A DNA stretch of 18,940 nucleotides from Chloroflexota bacterium. GTDB taxonomy: Bacteria > Chloroflexota > Limnocylindria > Limnocylindrales > Limnocylindraceae. Positions within the stretch are counted from its first letter, which is position 1. The number at the start of each line of letters is the position of its first letter. Made by a program: the position numbers and the translations under genes. Of the stretch, positions 14,623-18,940 are shown piece after piece. The notes under the pieces were generated by a model. It saw only the letters and a list, made by a program, of their open reading frames with translations. It was not told where the DNA came from and did not search any database. The stretch lies in the NCBI GenBank assembly GCA_003476885.1, contig DMUR01000098.1, forward strand, positions 1 to 18,940. Direction: 5' to 3'.

Positions 14623-15870
14623 ATGTCGAACTCCCTCAGCTCGCGCCTGCGCCGCATCCTGCCACTGCGCACGATCGTCCGAGTGCTCGCCGCGCGAGCG
14701 GGCGCCGCCGCAGCACGACTCCGACCAATCCAGGAGCGCGTCTACATCGCCGCGAATCGCGATGGGGAGTTGCGGGGGAACCTCGCGGAGATTCAACGTG
14801 CCCTGACCGGCCTCAACCCGACGCCGAGCATCCTGTGTGAGACGGGAAGCGAGAGTGAACGTCGAGGTGGACTCCCGATTCTCGGATTGGTATCAGCGGT
14901 CGCGCGCATCTTCTTGCGTTCATATCGCGTCGCCTCATCACGATTAGTGATCGTGGACGACTACTTTTTCCCGATCTATCCGGTGAAGAAGCGTCCCGGC
15001 GTGACGATCGTCCAGGTCTGGCACGCTTGCGGCGCGTTTAAGCGCTTCGGTCGTGCCACCCTTGAGGCGGAGTGGGGCGCTGATCAGATCTTTCTAGAGT
15101 GGGTGCCGATCCACGCCAACTACGACCTCACGCTTGTTTCGTCCGCCTCGATTGCGCCGATCTATGCGGAGGCGTTTGGCCAGCCTGTGGAGACGATCAG
15201 TGCGGCGTTTGGGATTCCACGGACCGATGCGCTCCTCCCTTCTCCGCGACGCGACGCGGCAGAGCGCGCGGTGCGTGAGCGACTCGCGCTTCGCGACGGG
15301 AGAACGACAATCCTCTACGCGCCGACCTTCCGCGGCGCAGACCTCAAGGGGGCGGCATCACCCGAGCTGCTTGATATCGCCGCGCTGCACCGGGCCCTCG
15401 GCAGCGAGTACCGTCTGATCGTGCGCCTCCACCCATTTGTGGAGTCCGCGATGCGGATTCCGCCTGAGGTTGGTGACTTTGTTGTGGACGCGTCAGCCGA
15501 GCCAGACGTGAATGAGGTGATGCTTGCCGGCGACATTCTGGTGAGCGATTACTCCAGCATCATCTTCGAGTACGCACTACTCAATCGACCGATGGCCTTC
15601 CTCGCCCCAGACCTTGCGGCGTATGAGCGCGAGCGCGGTTTCTTCTTTGGCTATCGCACTGGTGTCCCAGGGCCGGTGATGGAGGAGACCGAGCAGCTCG
15701 CGCGCTGGATTCAGGCGAAGCAGTTTGATCTTCAGCGGGTGCGCGCTTTTGCCGCCGCCTCCTTTGACGTGATGGATGGACGCGCAACAGAGCGGTTCGT
15801 GTCCGACGTTGCCCTCCCCGCCCTCCGCGGCGAGCCGATCCGCATCCCACCAGCCGCAACTCGCCAGTAA
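14623..15870 (+). CDS. CDP-glycerol/ribitol phosphotransferase family protein, second copy
   Basis: Second member of the CDP-glycerol glycerophosphotransferase family, 415 aa. It has the same ordered blocks as its divergent neighbour: VQVWHACGAFKRFG (H134), LYAPTFRG (231-238), VRLHPF (H270) and VSDYSS (307-312). The N-terminus is basic (SSRLRRILPLRTIVRVL), fitting peripheral attachment to the membrane. A region of about 60 extra residues with VYIAANRDGELRGNL precedes the catalytic blocks. The two copies are clearly diverged paralogues, which suggests different steps such as priming and polymerisation. The ATG at 14623 has TATACT 6 nt upstream and no Shine-Dalgarno. The CDP-alditol synthase gene begins 37 bp after its stop, so donor and transferase are probably made together. 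Confidence 0.88.
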   Translation: MSNSLSSRLRRILPLRTIVRVLAARAGAAAARLRPIQERVYIAANRDGELRGNLAEIQRALTGLNPTPSILCETGSESERRGGLPILGLVSAVARIFLRSYRVASSRLVIVDDYFFPIYPVKKRPGVTIVQVWHACGAFKRFGRATLEAEWGADQIFLEWVPIHANYDLTLVSSASIAPIYAEAFGQPVETISAAFGIPRTDALLPSPRRDAAERAVRERLALRDGRTTILYAPTFRGADLKGAASPELLDIAALHRALGSEYRLIVRLHPFVESAMRIPPEVGDFVVDASAEPDVNEVMLAGDILVSDYSSIIFEYALLNRPMAFLAPDLAAYERERGFFFGYRTGVPGPVMEETEQLARWIQAKQFDLQRVRAFAAASFDVMDGRATERFVSDVALPALRGEPIRIPPAATRQ

Positions 15871-15894
15871 GAGCGGGTCTCCTGCGCGCGGGGG

Positions 15895-15900
15895 TATGCT
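15895..15900 (+). promoter_or_regulatory. -10 box TATGCT of a likely leaderless promoter
   Basis: TATGCT ends 7 nt before the GTG at 15908. It lies in the 37 bp gap after the phosphotransferase-family stop. An ATG within the box (15896) is an alternative start, but it has no properly spaced Shine-Dalgarno. Confidence 0.4.
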
Positions 15901-15907
15901 GCTCGGC

Positions 15908-17269
15908 GTGAAGCAGTTTGGGATCATCCTCGCCGGTGGCTCTGGTCAGCGATTCGGCGACCAGATTCCGAAGCAGTTCATTCGCCTCGCAGGAGAGAGC
16001 GTCCTGCGGCGGAGCGTGGTGGCGCTCGCCTCTGGCGGACCGTTCGATCAGATCGTTGTTGCCGCCAACCCCGACTGGTTACAGGAGACCAAAGACGGTC
16101 TCAAGGATCTTCAGGGGATCAACGTCTCCGTGGTCCCTGGCGGGAGCAGTCGCAACGAATCCACCCGCGCCGCACTCGACGCGCTCAACGCGTCCGACGA
16201 CGACATCGTTCTCATACACGACGCGGTACGCCCCCTCCTCTCACGCGAGGTTGTGGAGCGCGTGATCGCGCCACTTGTAGCCGGCCGCGCGGATGCCGTG
16301 GATACGACCATCTCGACGCCCGACACACTCGTCATTGTTGATGGCGAGAAGATCACCGACATCCCTAATCGCAGCCTCTACCGACGCGGCCAGACACCAC
16401 AGGGGTTCATTGTTGGGATTCTCCGAACGGCGTACGCGAAAGCGCCGGAGGGTTCTCAGGCGACCGACGATTGCACCCTCGTCTTGCGCAATGTTCCTGG
16501 CGCGCGCCTCCTGCATGTTGATGGCGCCGAAGAGAACATCAAGATCACGACGCGGATTGACCACGTGCTCGCCGATCGCCTGATTCAGCTGCAGTCCATC
16601 CCGCCAGAGAAGGCGACAAGCCCCGAAGGGAACCAGAAGTACTGGAGCGGTCGACGGGTCGCGGTCATCGGCGGGACGTCTGGGATTGGCGCGGCGATTG
16701 CCGCGGAGCTCACAGGAGTTGGCGCGCGCGTGTACGCGGTAGGGAGGAGTAGCGACGCTGATGTCACCACCGCGAACGGAGCTGAAGCGGCACTCACCTC
16801 TGCTGCCGAAAACCTTGGCGGCATTGATGACCTGATCGTCACCGCAGGCGTCCTCCATAAGGGTGACCTTGCCAGCCAAGAGGCGAGCGTCATTGAAGAG
16901 ACGTTGGCGGTGAACCTTGCGGCGAGCGTCTACCTGGCTCGCGCCGCACATGCGCACCTCACGGCGAGCCGCGGGTCACTCACACTCTTCACCTCAAGCT
17001 CGTTCACCAAAGGACGAGCGGAGTATGCGGTCTACAGTGCAACGAAGGCGGCGATCGTCAACTTGACGCAAGCGCTCGCGGACGAGTGGATTGACGCGTC
17101 AATTCGCGTCAATGCGGTTGCACCGGAGCGGGCAAACACGCCGATGCGCCAGACCGCCTTTCCGAACGAGGATCACGCTGCACTCTTGACCCCTGAGGAG
17201 GTGGCCGCCGCCACACTTCGACTCGTCGCCTCTGGCCTTACCGGCCAGGTCCTCGACGTCCGCCGCTGA
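15908..17269 (+). CDS. Bifunctional cytidylyltransferase / SDR oxidoreductase (CDP-ribitol synthase-like)
   Basis: Fusion protein of 453 aa. Residues 1 to about 232 form an IspD/TarI-like cytidylyltransferase: ILAGGSGQRFG..PKQF (7-24), HDAVRPL (104-110), RRGQTPQGF (159-167), TDDCTLV and ENIKITTRID (209-218). Residues about 248-453 form a short-chain dehydrogenase: GGTSGIG (255-261) for NAD(P), SSS at 363-365, and catalytic Y376...K380 in YSATK. This order matches Haemophilus Acs1/Bcs1, which reduces ribulose 5-phosphate and makes CDP-ribitol; it is not the architecture of MEP-pathway IspD. The adjacent phosphotransferase-family genes support a CDP-alditol product. The GTG at 15908 is preferred because the domain starts there, with a -10 box 7 nt upstream; ATG 15896 is possible. 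Its 3' end overlaps the convergent ATPase gene by 32 bp. The exact polyol is unproven. Confidence 0.88.
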   Translation: MKQFGIILAGGSGQRFGDQIPKQFIRLAGESVLRRSVVALASGGPFDQIVVAANPDWLQETKDGLKDLQGINVSVVPGGSSRNESTRAALDALNASDDDIVLIHDAVRPLLSREVVERVIAPLVAGRADAVDTTISTPDTLVIVDGEKITDIPNRSLYRRGQTPQGFIVGILRTAYAKAPEGSQATDDCTLVLRNVPGARLLHVDGAEENIKITTRIDHVLADRLIQLQSIPPEKATSPEGNQKYWSGRRVAVIGGTSGIGAAIAAELTGVGARVYAVGRSSDADVTTANGAEAALTSAAENLGGIDDLIVTAGVLHKGDLASQEASVIEETLAVNLAASVYLARAAHAHLTASRGSLTLFTSSSFTKGRAEYAVYSATKAAIVNLTQALADEWIDASIRVNAVAPERANTPMRQTAFPNEDHAALLTPEEVAAATLRLVASGLTGQVLDVRR

Positions 17270-18017
17270 TTGATCTGACGCGACGCAAAAACTCTTTCGT
17301 GCGCGGGTCGCGTGGTGAACCGAAGATGCGCTTTGGCGAACCCTCTTCAACGAGGCGACCACCCTCCAGATAGCAGATGCGATCCGCAACATCGGCGGCG
17401 AACGCCATCTCATGCGTTGCGATCAACATTGTCATGCCACTCTCCGCGAGTGAGCGAAGCGTTTCGAGTACCTCGGCAACCAGTACTGGGTCGAGTGCGC
17501 TCGTGATCTCATCAAGGAGGAGCACCTTCGGCTCCGTCGCAAGCGCGCGAGCAATGGCGACGCGTTGCTGCTGACCGCCGGAGAGCTTATCTGGATACTC
17601 GCGCGCCTTCTCTGCAAGTCCGAGTGACTTGAGCAGCTCCTTTGCGCGACGCTCGGCGGCACGTGGAGTCAGACTGAGGGCAACGCGCGGTGCAAGCGCA
17701 ACATTCTCTAGAACCGTCAGGTGCGGAAAGAGATTGAACCCCTGGAAGACAATGCCAAGCTTCCGTCGCGTTTCATCCGCATCGCGATCTTCAAAGGCAA
17801 CGCGTGCACCATCAAGGTGGATGCTGCCAGCGTCGATCGGCTCAAGGAGATCTGCGCAGCGCAAGAGCGTTGACTTTCCAGATCCGGAAGCGCCGATCAG
17901 GCAGACCACTTCGTGCTCGGCAAGGCTGAGGTTGATCCCATCCAGCACAAGTCGGCCGTCGTAGCGCTTCTTTAGCCCCTTGAGCTCAATCACAGGAGCC
18001 GGCTTCGGAGCGGCCAT
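17238..18017 (-). CDS. Polar amino acid ABC transporter ATPase, GlnQ type
   Basis: Cytoplasmic ATPase of a polar amino acid importer, 259 aa. The set of motifs is complete: Walker A GASGSGKST (42-50), Q-loop Q92 in FQGFNLFPHL, signature LSGGQQQR (145-152), Walker B VLLLDE (165-170), and switch H202 in ATHEMAFA. The CADLLEPIDAGSI and FNLFPHLTVLENV blocks are typical of the GlnQ/GluA branch. The ATG at 18017 overlaps the permease stop by one base (TGATG). The tail after the family core (SISGGRRGPGR) is basic and is encoded almost entirely within the 32 bp overlap with the convergent CDP-alditol synthase gene. The substrate is probably glutamate, glutamine or a similar amino acid, but is not determined. 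Confidence 0.95.
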   Translation of the reverse strand: MAAPKPAPVIELKGLKKRYDGRLVLDGINLSLAEHEVVCLIGASGSGKSTLLRCADLLEPIDAGSIHLDGARVAFEDRDADETRRKLGIVFQGFNLFPHLTVLENVALAPRVALSLTPRAAERRAKELLKSLGLAEKAREYPDKLSGGQQQRVAIARALATEPKVLLLDEITSALDPVLVAEVLETLRSLAESGMTMLIATHEMAFAADVADRICYLEGGRLVEEGSPKRIFGSPRDPRTKEFLRRVRSISGGRRGPGR

Positions 18018-18820
18018 CAGCGGGTTCCTCCCAACTGCGCGTTGCGGTCCTTTGCGGCGAGTCGGTCAACGAGGCGTGTCATTGGGATGGTGATGATCAG
18101 GAAGATGAGCGCCGTCGTCATCAGCGGGGTGAAGTTGAAGCTTGCCGCCTTTAAGATCTGCGCCTGCTTGAAGGTCTCCACGACGCCGAGGATGGAGACG
18201 AGCGCCGTGTCCTTCTGGAGGCCGATGAAGTCATTGAGGAGTGGCGGGATCACGCGGCGGAAGGCCTGCGGGATCACCACATACCGAAGCGCCTGGATGC
18301 GCGTGAGGCCGAGGGCGCGAGCGGCGCGCTCCTGTGACGGGTGGATTGACTCAATGCCGGCACGGTAGACCTCGCTGACGTATGCCGAATAGATCAGCAC
18401 GAGCGTGACGAGCGCCCAGAAGAAGGGCTCTTTTGGCACCCCATCCAACTGAAGCGCGGGAACGCCGAAGCCAAGCACGTAGATGATCAGGATGCTCGGC
18501 ACGCCGCGGAAGAAGTCCACAAAGATTGTGGCGAAGATGCGCAGTGGTGCGAGTGCTGGGGCTGTAATGGAGCGCGCGAGAGCGATCAGCAGACCGATTG
18601 GGAGGATGAGGAGCTCGGCGATGATGAAGAGGCGAATGTTGATGGTGAACGCCTCTGCAACGGCGGGGAGCGAGGTGGAGAAGTAGCGTCCGTCAAAGAA
18701 GGCCTTCTGGACTTCGGGCCAGGCGGGGGACGATCCAACGGTGTACGCGACCAGTGCCGCGACAACGAGGGTGCTAAAGGTGGCGACGAGGAGTCCCTTG
18801 CGGGCAGGCCCCGTCGCCAC
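18017..18820 (-). CDS. Polar amino acid ABC transporter permease (HisMQ/GlnP type)
   Basis: Membrane subunit of the amino acid importer, 267 aa from the GTG at 18820. The first helix is near the N-terminus (LLVATFSTLVVAALVA), an external stretch follows, and then the HisM/GlnP core. VDFFRGVPSILIIYVLGFG (101-119) is a signature block of this family. The ATPase-docking loop is RAARALGLTRIQALRYVVIPQA (split between about 166 and 187). The start is uncertain: the open frame reaches a GTG at 18877, which would overlap the binding-protein gene by 40 bp, while the GTG at 18820 begins 17 bp after that gene's stop. Neither has a good Shine-Dalgarno. It is coupled to the ATPase by TGATG. One permease gene is seen, so it probably works as a homodimer. 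Confidence 0.9.
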   Translation of the reverse strand: MATGPARKGLLVATFSTLVVAALVAYTVGSSPAWPEVQKAFFDGRYFSTSLPAVAEAFTINIRLFIIAELLILPIGLLIALARSITAPALAPLRIFATIFVDFFRGVPSILIIYVLGFGVPALQLDGVPKEPFFWALVTLVLIYSAYVSEVYRAGIESIHPSQERAARALGLTRIQALRYVVIPQAFRRVIPPLLNDFIGLQKDTALVSILGVVETFKQAQILKAASFNFTPLMTTALIFLIITIPMTRLVDRLAAKDRNAQLGGTR

Positions 18821-18837
18821 CTTCGAGCGACTGATGC

Positions 18838-18940
18838 TTACTCGATGATTGGCGCGCTGCCGGAGCCACCGATCCACTCGAGCAGAAGTGCGTCGAGTGT
18901 GCCGTCAGCCTTCAACGCGTCAATCGCAGTGTTCACGCAG
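18838..18940 (-). CDS. Polar amino acid ABC transporter binding protein, C-terminus only
   Basis: The minus-strand frame ending at TAA 18840-18838 encodes about 34 residues, beginning CVNTAIDALKADGTLDALL and ending in SGSAPIIE. Such a tail, with an amphipathic helix of the NxAI..LK.DGTLD..L..W type, is characteristic of GlnH/HisJ-like solute-binding proteins. The rest lies beyond the right edge. It precedes the permease and ATPase, the usual operon order. Confidence 0.8.
   Translation of the reverse strand, partial: CVNTAIDALKADGTLDALLLEWIGGSGSAPIIE

Noticed and set aside
15908..16600. Plain MEP-pathway IspD
   Set aside because: The frame continues without a stop into a complete SDR domain, and the neighbours are alditol-phosphate transferase genes.
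1..18940. tRNA, rRNA, CRISPR, insertion sequences or prophage
   Set aside because: All gaps are under about 125 bases, and no repeats of array type, transposase motifs or tRNA-like arms were seen.

Overview
The window is about 19 kb of fairly GC-rich bacterial DNA (near 60% by eye). Genes are packed tightly, with many 1-4 bp overlaps and no gap longer than about 125 bases. I see no rRNA, tRNA, CRISPR array, insertion sequence or phage gene. A lipoprotein-type solute-binding protein, a PIG-V-type mannosyltransferase, two teichoic-acid-type transferases and several starts that look leaderless all suggest a monoderm from Actinomycetota or Chloroflexota. I cannot decide between these from the sequence alone.

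Layout. (1) 66-2062, plus strand: two permeases of a sugar ABC importer (MalF and MalG types); the rest of that operon lies to the left. (2) 2094-8986, minus strand, read right to left: a second sugar importer (binding lipoprotein, MalF, MalG), then a DegT-type PLP aminotransferase, a Gfo/Idh/MocA oxidoreductase and a PIG-V-type mannosyltransferase. A hairpin and a possible internal promoter separate the transporter half from the enzyme half. (3) 9111-13437, plus strand: a SpoU/TrmH-type RNA methyltransferase, a DmpA-type (P1/S58) self-cleaving aminopeptidase, an AI-2E-family membrane protein and an MFS exporter. (4) 13413-17269: a teichoic-acid-like cassette. It holds two divergent CDP-glycerol/ribitol phosphotransferase-family genes and a fused cytidylyltransferase-SDR enzyme resembling bifunctional CDP-ribitol synthases (Acs1/Bcs1 type). 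(5) 17238-18940, minus strand: a polar amino acid ABC importer (ATPase, permease, and the C-terminus of the binding protein, which is cut by the window edge).

How the parts work together. Neither sugar importer has its own ATPase here, so both probably use one encoded elsewhere. The aminotransferase and oxidoreductase behind the second importer suggest that the imported sugar or cyclitol is oxidised and/or transaminated. The region 4 cassette would make a CDP-alditol and transfer alditol phosphate to a cell-surface polymer.

The most interesting structural signal is a set of five starts with no Shine-Dalgarno, each carrying TANNNT 6 or 7 nt upstream. This is the geometry of leaderless mRNAs. 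Two of the five are divergent and share overlapping -10 boxes in a gap of only 22 bp between the two phosphotransferase-family genes.
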